Below, piece after piece: positions 16,655 to 24,426 of a DNA stretch of 36,056 nt. The DNA lies in NCBI RefSeq assembly GCF_011057645.1, contig NZ_JAALGE010000030.1, forward strand, positions 1 to 36,056. Direction: 5' to 3'. Each line of letters opens with the position of its first letter. Position 1 is the stretch's first letter. The notes beneath the pieces are model-generated. The model made no database searches and was not told where the DNA came from. It worked only from the letters and a program-made list of their open reading frames with translations. The position numbers were made by a program, and so were the translations under genes. Source of the DNA: Marisediminicola senii (GTDB taxonomy: Bacteria; Actinomycetota; Actinomycetes; Actinomycetales; Microbacteriaceae).

Positions 16655-17806
16655 ATGTCCGGGGAAGACGTCACCGCCATCGCTGTGCTGATTACCAGCG
16701 CCATTCTCGCCGTTCTGGCGGCCATCGCATTTTTGAACGCACCGGGTCGCACGCGAAACATCGCTGCCCGTTTCGAGCCTCCCCACGACCTCAGCGTGCT
16801 CTCGGCAGCCACCCTGCTGGGCGCGAAACGCGGCGGTGTCGGTGCCCAGATCGTCGACCTCGCGGTGCGGGGCGCCCTCGACGTGCTGCCCCCGACCTCG
16901 CCGGATACGCCGTACGTGCTGATTGCCCGGGTGCCCGCGCAGGCGACGAACCCGTCAGACGCGAACGTTCCCCCGAACCCTGCACCCCGCGAGGGCACCC
17001 TCCACGACAACAAGGTCGAGCACGCCACGTACCGCGCCATCTTCGGCGACGAAGCGAATCCGGGCGATGAAGCCCGCGTCGACCCGCGCGACGCACTACT
17101 CATGCAGCGTCTGGCGATCGCGCAGGCGATGGCCGACCACCAGCTCGTCAGCCGCGGGTTGATCGACCCCGCACGCCGCCGTTGGCGCCTGGCCCTCCTG
17201 ATCGTCCAACTGGCACTCCTCGCCGTCGTGACGGTCATCGGATCGGCCGCCGTCATCCCGGTTGCGCTGTTCGCACTTGCGACGGCCCTGTTCACCGTGC
17301 TCCGGCACGGCGGGCTCACCATCGCCGGCGGCGAGGCGCGCGACGACGTGCTGGGCGTGCGGACGTACGTCGCGCTTGCCCACGATGAGAGGGTGCGGAT
17401 GCTGCGCAAGGCCGCGTCCGCACCCGGTGACGTTCTGCGGCAGACCGAGCGGTTGCTCGGGTGGTCCGTTCTGTTCGGGCACGAGACCGAGTGGGCGCAG
17501 TCACTCGCGGGGTTGGCGCGCGACGGGGGAGCCGCGGCATCCATCGACGTTCCCGTGCTGATCGGATTCGCCGAGACGTTCGCGAATGTCTCGGTATCAG
17601 GTGACATCCGCTCGATGGGCGGCCGCGGGCGCGCCTACGGCGGCTCGTCGGACGGGGCTCACGAAGCACGAGCGGCGGCGGCCGGGAGCAGCTACTCGAA
17701 GCTCGGATACTGGCCGCTCGGCGGGCAGGGTTGGAACAACGGTGGAGCAGGTGACGGCTTTGGCGGCGGTGGCGGCGACGGAGGCGGCGGCGGCAGCAGC
17801 AACTGA
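16655..17806 (+). CDS. Half-length DUF2207-like membrane protein with Gly-rich tail (copy 2)
   Basis: 383 aa paralogue of the preceding gene. Shared blocks include AQIVDLAVRGALDVLPP, TYRAIFGDE, TYVALAHDERVRML and ERLLGWSVLFGHETEWA, with membrane helices at about 7-28 and 180-225. The C-terminal 60 residues are Gly-rich and end in GGGGGSSN. Relative to copy 1 the acidic Ser/Gly linker is shorter. It has its own promoter. The pair probably arose by tandem duplication; hetero-oligomerisation is possible but not shown. Confidence 0.85.
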   Translation: MSGEDVTAIAVLITSAILAVLAAIAFLNAPGRTRNIAARFEPPHDLSVLSAATLLGAKRGGVGAQIVDLAVRGALDVLPPTSPDTPYVLIARVPAQATNPSDANVPPNPAPREGTLHDNKVEHATYRAIFGDEANPGDEARVDPRDALLMQRLAIAQAMADHQLVSRGLIDPARRRWRLALLIVQLALLAVVTVIGSAAVIPVALFALATALFTVLRHGGLTIAGGEARDDVLGVRTYVALAHDERVRMLRKAASAPGDVLRQTERLLGWSVLFGHETEWAQSLAGLARDGGAAASIDVPVLIGFAETFANVSVSGDIRSMGGRGRAYGGSSDGAHEARAAAAGSSYSKLGYWPLGGQGWNNGGAGDGFGGGGGDGGGGGSSN

Positions 17807-17853
17807 CCCGAACGCGACCCGCATCACGCAAGCACCCCCGCACCCGGCCCCAG

Positions 17854-18516
17854 CTACCCCCGCGGACCGTGCGCGAACAGCAGCTCGGGCAGCTCCGCCA
17901 TCGAGGTGAAGACGGTTGCGCCCTCCGCGTGCAGCCAGTCGGGCGGGGTGAGTCCGCCGGCGTACCCGAACGCGTGCATTCCCGCCGCGTGGGCAGCTTG
18001 CACGCCATACTTGCTGTCCTCGACCACGACGCATCGCTCGGGCTCGACGCCCATTCGCGACGCGGCGTGCAGGAACAGGTCGGGCGCGGGCTTGCCGTGC
18101 TCCACCTCGGTGGCGCTGAAGATGCGTCCGTCGAACCGCGGGTAGAGCCCCGTCAGGCCGAGTGTCTTGCGAATCTTTTCGTGCCCGCCGCTCGATGCGA
18201 CGCAGGTCTGGGCGGCAATGGCGTCGAGCGCCTGGTGGATTCCGTCGACCGGTTGCAGGCTGGTTTCGAACGCCTCGAAATAGGCCGCGTTGTACTTGGC
18301 GTCCCAGTCCGCCGGCAGTGCGCGCCCCAGGTGTGCCTCGACTTCTGCGGTGAACGTCGCCGACGACTTGCCGAGAAACCGGTGCACGATCTCGTCGATC
18401 GAGAGTTCCCACCCCACTTCGGCAAGGGCGCGCTGGTCGATCTGGACGGCCAGAACCTCGCTGTCGACCAGCACCCCGTCGCAATCGAAGATGACCAGGT
18501 CGAAATGTTCGTTCAC
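17854..18516 (-). CDS. HAD-superfamily phosphatase/phosphoglucomutase-like hydrolase
   Basis: 220 aa HAD subfamily IA enzyme. Motif [11 protein letters not shown] has nucleophile Asp11 and acid/base Asp13, a helical cap follows (about 17-85), motif II is in CVASSGG, motif III Lys in HGKPAPDLF and motif [10 protein letters not shown]. The cap and motifs resemble beta-phosphoglucomutase and sugar-phosphate phosphatases; the substrate is unresolved. The start is GTG 18516 with ribosome site AAAGGA about 9 nt upstream, so this gene has a leader, unlike many neighbours. Confidence 0.93.
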   Translation of the reverse strand: MNEHFDLVIFDCDGVLVDSEVLAVQIDQRALAEVGWELSIDEIVHRFLGKSSATFTAEVEAHLGRALPADWDAKYNAAYFEAFETSLQPVDGIHQALDAIAAQTCVASSGGHEKIRKTLGLTGLYPRFDGRIFSATEVEHGKPAPDLFLHAASRMGVEPERCVVVEDSKYGVQAAHAAGMHAFGYAGGLTPPDWLHAEGATVFTSMAELPELLFAHGPRG

Positions 18517-18702
18517 GGCGACTCGTTCCTTTCGACATTCATTCGACCGTGGATGCCGCGGCGCCGGTCACCGCACGCGCCCCGGCCACCACGACGGTCG
18601 ACCACATTTCGAAGCTACCCCGTGGGCGGGACCTAAGCCTCTGCCCGCAGCACCGATGCGCGCCGAGACTGGATATGCACGCACGCAACCAGAGGACACG
18701 CA

Positions 18703-19143
18703 TTGACGATCAACCCCGGCATCACCCCCGCTTCGACCACGGCCCCGGTCGGTGAGCCCGAGTCGATCGACGCAGACGAGTGCTGGCGCCTCCTCGCCGC
18801 AAACAGCATCGCGCGGCTCGCGGTCACCGATGACCTCGGCCCCGACATCTTTCCGATCAACTACCTCGCGAAGTCCGGATCGGTGTTCTTTCGCAGCGCG
18901 CCGGGCAAGAAGATCGTGAGCCTCACCGAGCATCCCGCGGTCGCCGTCGAGGTTGACGGGACCGACGGCGGCAAGCGGTTCAGCGTCGTCATCCGTGGCG
19001 AGGCGCACCGGCTGAACGATGACGCGCAGATCCACGAATCCGGTGTGCTGGCCCTCACCACGATGACCGGACCCGAGAAGTGGAACTACTTCGAGCTCAC
19101 GCCCCGCACGGTCACCGGAAAGCGGTTCCGCACGACGCGCTAG
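18703..19143 (+). CDS. Pyridoxamine 5'-phosphate oxidase-fold protein
   Basis: 146 aa split-beta-barrel flavin-binding family protein (PPOX class, Rv1155/NimA-like). Typical blocks are ECWRLLAANSIARLAV, FPINYLAKSGSVFFRSA, KIVSLTEHPAVAVEVDG and WSVVIRGEA-like FSVVIRGEAHRL. Relatives bind FMN or F420 and reduce small molecules, or bind heme; which applies here is unknown. The TTG start at 18703 is supported by AGAGGA about 9 nt upstream. It is divergent from the HAD gene with a 186-bp shared intergenic region. Confidence 0.88.
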   Translation: MTINPGITPASTTAPVGEPESIDADECWRLLAANSIARLAVTDDLGPDIFPINYLAKSGSVFFRSAPGKKIVSLTEHPAVAVEVDGTDGGKRFSVVIRGEAHRLNDDAQIHESGVLALTTMTGPEKWNYFELTPRTVTGKRFRTTR

Positions 19144-19202
19144 TGTGTCGTACCAGCCCAATCACGACCCCGCGCACCTCGCATCGCGACCCCGCACCAC
19201 CC

Positions 19203-19964
19203 CTACTGAGCGTCTGACCCCTCGGCCTTCGCACGCAACTCGTCGAGCGCTGTCGCCGTGACGTCCCGGTCGATGGCGGCCTGCGACGCCGCCTTCAGGG
19301 TCATGTCGTGCTCGCGGGCATACGCGCGCAGGAGCGAGAACGCGTCGGTCATCGGAACCTTCGTCAGCTGGGCGACGACACCCTTCGCCTGCTCGATCAG
19401 GATGCGGGCGTTGATCGCCTGCTGCAGCTGCCGGGCGATGATCATCGTGTCGGCGATGTTCGGCTCCTGCAGCAGCCCGATCGCCGATACGTCGGAGAGG
19501 GTCTGGGCCACGGCGATGTCCTGGTCGTTCAGCGCCCCGACCTCTGTGCCGAACAGGTTCAGCACGCCGATGACTCGGTTGCGCAGGCGCAGGGGAGTGG
19601 CATGAAACGACTTATAGCCAGTCCGCGCTGACTCTTGCGCGAATTCGGGCCACCGGCCTCCCGAGTTCGCGATGTCGCCGACGGTGACCGGTTCACCAGT
19701 GGTGAAGCAGTCGACGCACGGACCTGATCCGGCGTTCAGGGCCATGACCTCGACGAGGCTGGCTTCCTCGCTGGTGGAGACGATCAGCTGCAGCTCACCG
19801 GTGGAGTCGACGAGCATGATTCCGGCCGCGTCGACATCGAGTATCGCGGCGCACTCCTCGGCGAGGGTCTGCAATAGGTCGACCAGGTCGAAGTCGGTGG
19901 TCAGTGTCTTGGCGATCTTGGCGAAGGCGGCGCTGAGCTGCGCCTCGCGGGTGGTCTCAATCAC
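19203..19964 (-). CDS. GAF-ANTAR domain regulator (copy 1)
   Basis: 253 aa predicted RNA-binding antiterminator. The GAF sensory domain (about 22-155) includes GSGPCVDCFTTGEPV, with two cysteines that could sense redox state or a ligand. The ANTAR domain (about 170-230) has the core ARILIEQAKGVVAQL and AFSLLRAYAREH. ANTAR proteins are known to bind paired hexaloop RNA hairpins and prevent termination. It lies 36 bp behind a second GAF-ANTAR gene in the same direction and is probably cotranscribed. GTG start at 19964. Confidence 0.92.
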   Translation of the reverse strand: MIETTREAQLSAAFAKIAKTLTTDFDLVDLLQTLAEECAAILDVDAAGIMLVDSTGELQLIVSTSEEASLVEVMALNAGSGPCVDCFTTGEPVTVGDIANSGGRWPEFAQESARTGYKSFHATPLRLRNRVIGVLNLFGTEVGALNDQDIAVAQTLSDVSAIGLLQEPNIADTMIIARQLQQAINARILIEQAKGVVAQLTKVPMTDAFSLLRAYAREHDMTLKAASQAAIDRDVTATALDELRAKAEGSDAQ

Positions 19965-20000
19965 GGCGGTCTGCTTTCTCAGCTGTCTTCACGAGCTGTC

Positions 20001-20672
20001 TCAATCGGGGAGGTCGGAAAAATCGAGTCGGTGTTCGAGCACGTCGAGCGCCACCGCCTGCACGCTCGTGCCCATCGAGAAGGCGCGTGCCTGGAGCCGG
20101 GCAAATGCTTCGGTCGCAGAGATGTCGAGCTGCACGAGGATCATGCCCGTGGCCTGGTGAACGTCACGGCGTATCCCCGGATGGTGGACCGTCTCGTCGT
20201 CTTCGTCGCGGTAGATGGCATGGAATGCCCGCTCGACGGCCACCCCGGTGATTGCCGCAGCCAGGGTGGTTGCCTCGAGCAACTCCTGGCCGGTCAGCGG
20301 GCCGGGTCGTTCGCGGTGGAGGGTCACTGCCCCTACGGTCACCGCACCCATGCGCAGCGGCAGCGTGAAGATGGCGCCGACCGCGAGCGACGACGCTCCC
20401 CGCTGGAACATGGGCCACGGGATTCCGAGGGCATCGTTCACGTCTGATACCAGTACGGGCTTGCCGGATCGCACGCAATCGAATTGCGGCCCCTCACCGA
20501 GGTCGAACTGCAGCTCTTCGAGCCGCGCGGCGACGTCGTCGCTCGCGGCCACGCTGACCTGCAGACCCCTCTGGTCGACGACCGACACTGCGGCGCCCGA
20601 GATGGGCAGCAGTTCGATGAACGGCATGCAGAGTTCAGCGGTGTTCGCTGACTGCTCGGAGGGCTTACTCAC
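20001..20672 (-). CDS. GAF-ANTAR domain regulator (copy 2)
   Basis: 223 aa. A GAF domain (about 20-145, with GEGPQFDCVRSGKPVLVSD) is followed by ANTAR (about 160-220: VHQATGMILVQLDISATEAF and RAFSMGTSVQAVALDVL). It is the first gene of the pair with 19203-19964. The GTG at 20672 is the first possible start because a TGA lies three codons upstream in frame; the ribosome site is poor. The leader carries a terminator-like hairpin (20757-20795). The two GAF domains differ, so the pair may integrate two signals. Confidence 0.9.
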   Translation of the reverse strand: MSKPSEQSANTAELCMPFIELLPISGAAVSVVDQRGLQVSVAASDDVAARLEELQFDLGEGPQFDCVRSGKPVLVSDVNDALGIPWPMFQRGASSLAVGAIFTLPLRMGAVTVGAVTLHRERPGPLTGQELLEATTLAAAITGVAVERAFHAIYRDEDDETVHHPGIRRDVHQATGMILVQLDISATEAFARLQARAFSMGTSVQAVALDVLEHRLDFSDLPD

Positions 20673-20756
20673 CGGGGGTCACCACATCGCCGCGCCACAC
20701 CAGACCAGGTTCTCGCAGACCCCCGCAACCCCACACACCCGTCCTCCGACACCGAT

Positions 20757-20795
20757 CGCAAAAGAAGTCGGTACCGGGGTCTGAGGTACCACGAC
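20757..20795 (-). terminator. Terminator-like hairpin between XRE and GAF-ANTAR genes
   Basis: GGTACC pairs with GGTACC across a 9-nt loop, extended by GTC/GAC with a 2-nt bulge, and is followed on the minus strand by TTCTTTT. It ends the XRE regulator transcript or acts as an attenuator in the leader of the GAF-ANTAR operon. Confidence 0.6.
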
Positions 20796-20864
20796 AACAG
20801 TACGCCAGCCCATGACGGCAGGCGGGTCGATCTCGAGCCAGCGCGGTGTGGCTCCGCCCGTGCG

Positions 20865-21707
20865 TCAGTCCGCCGACGTCACCAGGGTCTGCAGTCCGGT
20901 CACCCGCAGTAGGTCGAGCCTGGCCTCGTCCGTCGTGCCCGGCGCAACCGTGTAGACGACGATGCGCAGATCGCTGCCGGGGGCGGTCAGTACGTCGCAG
21001 TCGACGAGGATCGGCCCGACAGGAGTATTCGTCACCGTCTTGCGGCTCGAGCGGTGCTCTGCCACCTTGGCCTCGGCCCACCGACGCTCGAACTCGGTGC
21101 TCTCCGAACGCAGGCGCGCAACGAGCTGGGCAAGCGCCCGATCACGCGGGTATCGCCCGACGGCCGTACGCAGGTCTGCGGCCAGGTCGCTGGCGAAGTC
21201 CTCCTCGTGCTGGGCGTCGAATTCGGTTCCGTCGTGTCCCGACGTGAAGTGTCGCCACACCAGGTTGCGCTCGATGCCCGAGTACGTCGACGGGTCGCCG
21301 TTGATGGCCGCCCACAGCGGGTTCCACAGGATGATGTCGTGGGTCGCGGTAAATACGGCCATCGGCACGTCGCTCAACCGGTCGACGATGCGCTGCACCC
21401 CAGGACTGATGTGTTGCGGAACCACGTCGGCAGAGGGCGGCGCCGCCCCCGCCACCCGGTACAGGTGGTCACGTTCGCTGTCGCTGAGCCGCAGGGCGAT
21501 TGCCAATGCCCTCAGCAGCTGCGGAGACGGGTTCACTGCCCGGCCCTGCTCGAGCCGCACGATGTAGTCGACGCTGATGCCGGCGAGGGCCGCCAGTTCT
21601 TCGCGTCGGAGCCCGCTGGTGCGTCGCCCGCCACCGGCGGGGAGGCCCACATCGGCCGGGTTCACGCGGTCGCGCCACGACCTCAGCACGTTGGCGAATT
21701 CACTCAT
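20865..21707 (-). CDS. XRE-family regulator with MmyB-like ligand-binding domain
   Basis: 280 aa. An N-terminal helix-turn-helix (about 10-75, with RREELAALAGISVDYIVRLEQGR) is followed by a MmyB-like PAS-type domain (about 95-275) starting DRLSDVPMAVFTATHDIILWN. Such regulators commonly sit divergent to an oxidoreductase they repress, as here with the SDR at 21809. ATG 21707 is chosen because CAGGAT lies exactly 6 nt upstream. It likely autoregulates through the 101-bp shared gap. The ligand is unknown; fatty acid-like ligands are reported for the family. Confidence 0.92.
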   Translation of the reverse strand: MSEFANVLRSWRDRVNPADVGLPAGGGRRTSGLRREELAALAGISVDYIVRLEQGRAVNPSPQLLRALAIALRLSDSERDHLYRVAGAAPPSADVVPQHISPGVQRIVDRLSDVPMAVFTATHDIILWNPLWAAINGDPSTYSGIERNLVWRHFTSGHDGTEFDAQHEEDFASDLAADLRTAVGRYPRDRALAQLVARLRSESTEFERRWAEAKVAEHRSSRKTVTNTPVGPILVDCDVLTAPGSDLRIVVYTVAPGTTDEARLDLLRVTGLQTLVTSAD

Positions 21708-21713
21708 TCCCCC

Positions 21714-21719
21714 ATCCTG
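21714..21719 (-). promoter_or_regulatory. Probable -10 box of the XRE regulator, leaderless
   Basis: CAGGAT, then 6 nt (GGGGGA), then ATG 21707. The divergent SDR gene has the same hexamer at the same distance. Confidence 0.5.
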
Positions 21720-21796
21720 CGTCACTCGCGACGACCGAGAGTGGTACTGACAGTCCTCCCGTCACAGGGTGCCTGTGGGCTCCGACGCGCAGCGCT

Positions 21797-21802
21797 CAGG
21801 AT
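21797..21802 (+). promoter_or_regulatory. Probable -10 box of the SDR gene, leaderless
   Basis: CAGGAT followed by 6 nt and ATG 21809, mirror image of the XRE promoter. Confidence 0.5.
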
Positions 21803-21808
21803 GGGCAC

Positions 21809-22489
21809 ATGACAACAACACTCATCACCGGGGCCAACAAGAGCCTCGGCCTCGAAACCGCTCGCCGACTCATCGACGCCGGCCACACCGTGTATGCCGG
21901 GATGCGGGAGCTCGCGAACGGCGCCGATGCTCGCGCCCTCGGCGCCATCCCCGTGCAACTCGACGTCACCGATGAGGCGAGCGTCCACGCCGCGCTCACC
22001 TCGCTGCCCGAACTCGACGTGCTCGTCAACAACGCAGGCATCCTCGGCACCTCGTTCGGCGTCGACGACCTGACCCCCGACGCCATGCAGGAGGTGCTCG
22101 ACATCAACGTGCTGGGTATCGTGCGGGTGACCCAGGCCGCACTCCCGCTCCTGCGGCTGTCTGACAACCCGGTCATCGTCAACGTCGCGTCCGGGGTCGG
22201 CTGGCCGCGCTTCCTGAGCACCGAAGGACACGATGAATTTCCCGTGCCTGCCATTCCGTATGCGGCATCCAAGGCTGCCGTCATCGCCCTCACCGTGCAG
22301 TACGCCAAGAACCTGCCGACTTTTCGCATCAACGTGAGCGACCCGGGATACACCTCCACGGACTTCAACCACCACAGCGGGCACCAGACCGTGACCGAGG
22401 GTACCGACGCGACGGTGATGCTCGCGCTCGTCGGCGCCGACGGCCCCACGGGGGAGTTCCACAACCGGCACGGTCGCATCGAGTACTGA
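21809..22489 (+). CDS. Short-chain dehydrogenase/reductase
   Basis: 226 aa NAD(P)-dependent SDR. The cofactor motif reads TGANKSLG, where Ser replaces the middle Gly of the usual TGxxxGxG; NNAG is present in VLVNNAGIL; the catalytic Ser lies in VNVASG and Tyr/Lys in YAASK. It is divergent from the XRE/MmyB regulator, which probably represses it. Substrate not predictable. Confidence 0.93.
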   Translation: MTTTLITGANKSLGLETARRLIDAGHTVYAGMRELANGADARALGAIPVQLDVTDEASVHAALTSLPELDVLVNNAGILGTSFGVDDLTPDAMQEVLDINVLGIVRVTQAALPLLRLSDNPVIVNVASGVGWPRFLSTEGHDEFPVPAIPYAASKAAVIALTVQYAKNLPTFRINVSDPGYTSTDFNHHSGHQTVTEGTDATVMLALVGADGPTGEFHNRHGRIEY

Positions 22490-22508
22490 CAGCGCGCTAG
22501 TTCCTCCC

Positions 22509-22559
22509 GGCAGCCGGGGTCGTACGATGCGCCGCGTGCACCGGACCACCCCGGCTGCC
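22509..22559. other. 12-bp inverted repeat, intergenic hairpin
   Basis: GGCAGCCGGGGT (22509-22520) and ACCCCGGCTGCC (22548-22559) are perfect complements with a 27-nt loop. It lies 20 bp after the SDR stop and may be a U-less terminator or an RNA structure in the leader of the next gene. Confidence 0.6.
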
Positions 22560-22631
22560 AACCGCTCCTCTCCCAGCCGACCCGGCCTCGTGGGGCCTAG
22601 GCTGATCGGCAACCAAGGGAACGCAATACGT

Positions 22632-22910
22632 ATGGAACTCACCACTCTGACCATTGGCACTCACCGCTTCCTGCTGCGCGTCGACGTCGATATCGACGCC
22701 TTCCAGGCCGAGCTCCTCGCCACCGTCCGTGACGGCGGCGGCGTGATCGAGATCCCCACCGCGGGCACCGACCGCGTAGACGCCCTCGTCACGCCAGGAG
22801 TGCCGCTGCTGTTCGAGCACCGCCACATCTCCGAAGACGGCGCCGACTCCGACTGGAACGGCAGCACGCCCTTCGTGCCGTGGGACGAGTTCGACACGTA
22901 TCTCGCCTAG
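22632..22910 (+). CDS. Hypothetical protein, 92 aa
   Basis: No family recognised. It begins MELTTLTIGTHRF and contains a central GGGVIEIPT strand-like block and an acidic C-terminal half ending FDTYLA; no membrane segment or cysteine. The ATG at 22632 has AAGGGA about 11 nt upstream and a TAGGCT -10-like hexamer at 22598-22603, so it seems to have a short leader. The frame extends to 22527, but that stretch is Arg/Pro-rich and overlaps the hairpin. Moderate certainty. Confidence 0.65.
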   Translation: MELTTLTIGTHRFLLRVDVDIDAFQAELLATVRDGGGVIEIPTAGTDRVDALVTPGVPLLFEHRHISEDGADSDWNGSTPFVPWDEFDTYLA

Positions 22911-22944
22911 CCCCACTACCCGGGTATCGCGCCGCTGAGCCCTC

Positions 22945-23325
22945 TCAGAAGGGCCCGATGGATGCCGCTTCCTCACGCGACAGCGGACGCAACTGCTCCT
23001 CGCTCACCGGAAACGCCACCGAGTAGTACACCTGTGGCGCGCTCATGTCGCCCCAGTCGTCCTTCTTCACGCGGATCCCGGTCGTCGACACCTCGGCGAT
23101 CCGCACCCGCAGCCAGCTGCCATCATCGCGCCGCAGCGCATACGCTTCGGCGAGGAACGCCAGCCCGATCGAGTCGAGCGTCTCCTCGGCGACCATCCAG
23201 TCCACGACGTCAGTGCGCCGCCGCCCGAGGAGGTCGAAGGCGACGAAGCCGTCACCGACGGGTTCCATCCAGCCCACGACCTCGCCGTCGTCTAAACGTC
23301 GGTGTTCGATCCACGTCGGGTTCAT
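22945..23325 (-). CDS. Hypothetical protein, 126 aa
   Basis: Family not recognised. Soluble, rich in Trp, Asp, Glu and Val (WIEHRRLDDGEVVGW, FLAEAYALRRDDGSW, RVKKDDWGD), probably a beta-rich fold. ATG 23325 has TAGCGT exactly 6 nt upstream. Divergent from the GNAT gene with a 63-bp gap holding both promoters, and convergent with the 92-aa gene. Confidence 0.8.
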   Translation of the reverse strand: MNPTWIEHRRLDDGEVVGWMEPVGDGFVAFDLLGRRRTDVVDWMVAEETLDSIGLAFLAEAYALRRDDGSWLRVRIAEVSTTGIRVKKDDWGDMSAPQVYYSVAFPVSEEQLRPLSREEAASIGPF

Positions 23326-23331
23326 GCATCC

Positions 23332-23337
23332 ACGCTA
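23332..23337 (-). promoter_or_regulatory. Probable -10 box of the 126-aa hypothetical, leaderless
   Basis: TAGCGT followed by 6 nt and ATG 23325; identical hexamer and spacing to sbcD. Confidence 0.5.
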
Positions 23338-23376
23338 TCGAGCGCATGTGTTGCGAGGCGAGCTCGCGTCCGCTCG

Positions 23377-23382
23377 TAGGCT
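23377..23382 (+). promoter_or_regulatory. Probable -10 box of the GNAT gene, leaderless
   Basis: TAGGCT followed by 6 nt and ATG 23389. A TTGCGA lies 20 nt upstream, longer than an ideal spacer. Confidence 0.5.
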
Positions 23383-23388
23383 CGAAAT

Positions 23389-23901
23389 ATGAAAGACGTC
23401 ACTATCCGACCGACGACAGCCGACGACTGGCAGCAGGTTCGCGATCTTCGACTCGAGATGCTGCGCGACACTCCCGAGGCATATGTCGAGACAGTGGATG
23501 CTGCGCTCCAGCACAACGAAGCAGAGTGGCGCATGCGCGGAGAACGCGGAACCTCTGACACCGGCACGGCCCTGGTCGCCATCGATCACACCGGACGCTG
23601 GGTCGGGACGATGCGAGCGTCATTCTTCGACCCCGCGGAGCCCCCGATGCTGCTGGGCGTCTACGTCGCGCCGTCCCATCGAGGACGCGGCGCCGGCGTC
23701 GCCGACGCCCTGCTCGACCAGATCGAGGATTGGGCGGCGCAGCACGCCGACGAACTGAAGTTGTCCGTGCACGAGAACAACGACCGAGCGCGAGCGTTCT
23801 ACGAACGCCGCGGGTACACGCTAACCGGCCACACCGAGCCCTACCCCCTCGATGTCACGCAGCGCGAGTTCGAGATGAGCCGCAAGCTCACCCGGCACTG
23901 A
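23389..23901 (+). CDS. GNAT-family N-acetyltransferase
   Basis: 170 aa acetyl-CoA dependent acetyltransferase. The N-terminal strand IRPTTADDWQQVRDLR, the acetyl-CoA loop VAPSHRGRGAGVADALL (R/Q-x-x-G-x-G/A as RGRGAG) and the C-terminal NDRARAFYERRGY are all typical. Substrate unknown (small amine, amino acid or protein). It converges on DUF4259 with only 9 bp between stops. Confidence 0.94.
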   Translation: MKDVTIRPTTADDWQQVRDLRLEMLRDTPEAYVETVDAALQHNEAEWRMRGERGTSDTGTALVAIDHTGRWVGTMRASFFDPAEPPMLLGVYVAPSHRGRGAGVADALLDQIEDWAAQHADELKLSVHENNDRARAFYERRGYTLTGHTEPYPLDVTQREFEMSRKLTRH

Positions 23902-23910
23902 CTCAGCGGG

Positions 23911-24315
23911 CTATCGCCCTGTCAGCGCGGCGAGCAGCCGGGCGTTCGCGTCACGCCACTCCTGCTCGTCACCCTCCGCCCACAGCTCCGCGAGCTCACC
24001 ATCGGGCGACGACGCGACCTCGACCGCGCGGGCTGCCGTCGCGGCAAGACGTGCGGACGGTCTGCGTGCCCGCGCGACGAAGTTGACCGCACTGTCGGTA
24101 TACGCGTCGTTCTGGGTCGGACGTCCCAACCCGTGGGCAACCACCTCGGCGGCGGCGATCGCGATACACGCGGTGTCGGCGTCGAGCGGCGCACCGCTGC
24201 TCACCGCGCGTTGCAGTGCGTCTTTCACGACGTTCCAGCGCTTCTGGTCGTCGAGTTCCCACCCGAAATCGCCAGCCGCGTCGTTGCCGAACGGTTCCCC
24301 ACTCCATGTCCCCAT
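23911..24315 (-). CDS. DUF4259 domain protein
   Basis: 134 aa. The family signature is clear: MGTWSGEPFGNDAAGDFGWEL at the N-terminus, then ACIAIAAAEVVAHGLGRP and a helical C-terminus ending in LLAALTGR. All-helical, cytosolic, function unknown. ATG 24315 has TACTGT exactly 6 nt upstream. Confidence 0.9.
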   Translation of the reverse strand: MGTWSGEPFGNDAAGDFGWELDDQKRWNVVKDALQRAVSSGAPLDADTACIAIAAAEVVAHGLGRPTQNDAYTDSAVNFVARARRPSARLAATAARAVEVASSPDGELAELWAEGDEQEWRDANARLLAALTGR

Positions 24316-24321
24316 GCGCCG

Positions 24322-24327
24322 ACAGTA
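24322..24327 (-). promoter_or_regulatory. Probable -10 box of the DUF4259 gene, leaderless
   Basis: TACTGT followed by 6 nt and ATG 24315. Confidence 0.5.
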
Positions 24328-24356
24328 GTTGAGAGAAGGCGTATTTCGCGCCCATC

Positions 24357-24377
24357 AGGGGACGCTTCGGGTCCCCT
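24357..24377 (-). terminator. Possible terminator after the AraC-type gene
   Basis: A 7-bp stem (aggggac/gtcccct) with a 7-nt loop, 50 bp past the AraC-type stop. A second small GGCG/CGCC hairpin follows. There is no U-run. Confidence 0.35.
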
Positions 24378-24426
24378 TCGTCAATTCGGAGCAACCGCCG
24401 GCACGAGTGGCACCCGGCGACCTCGC

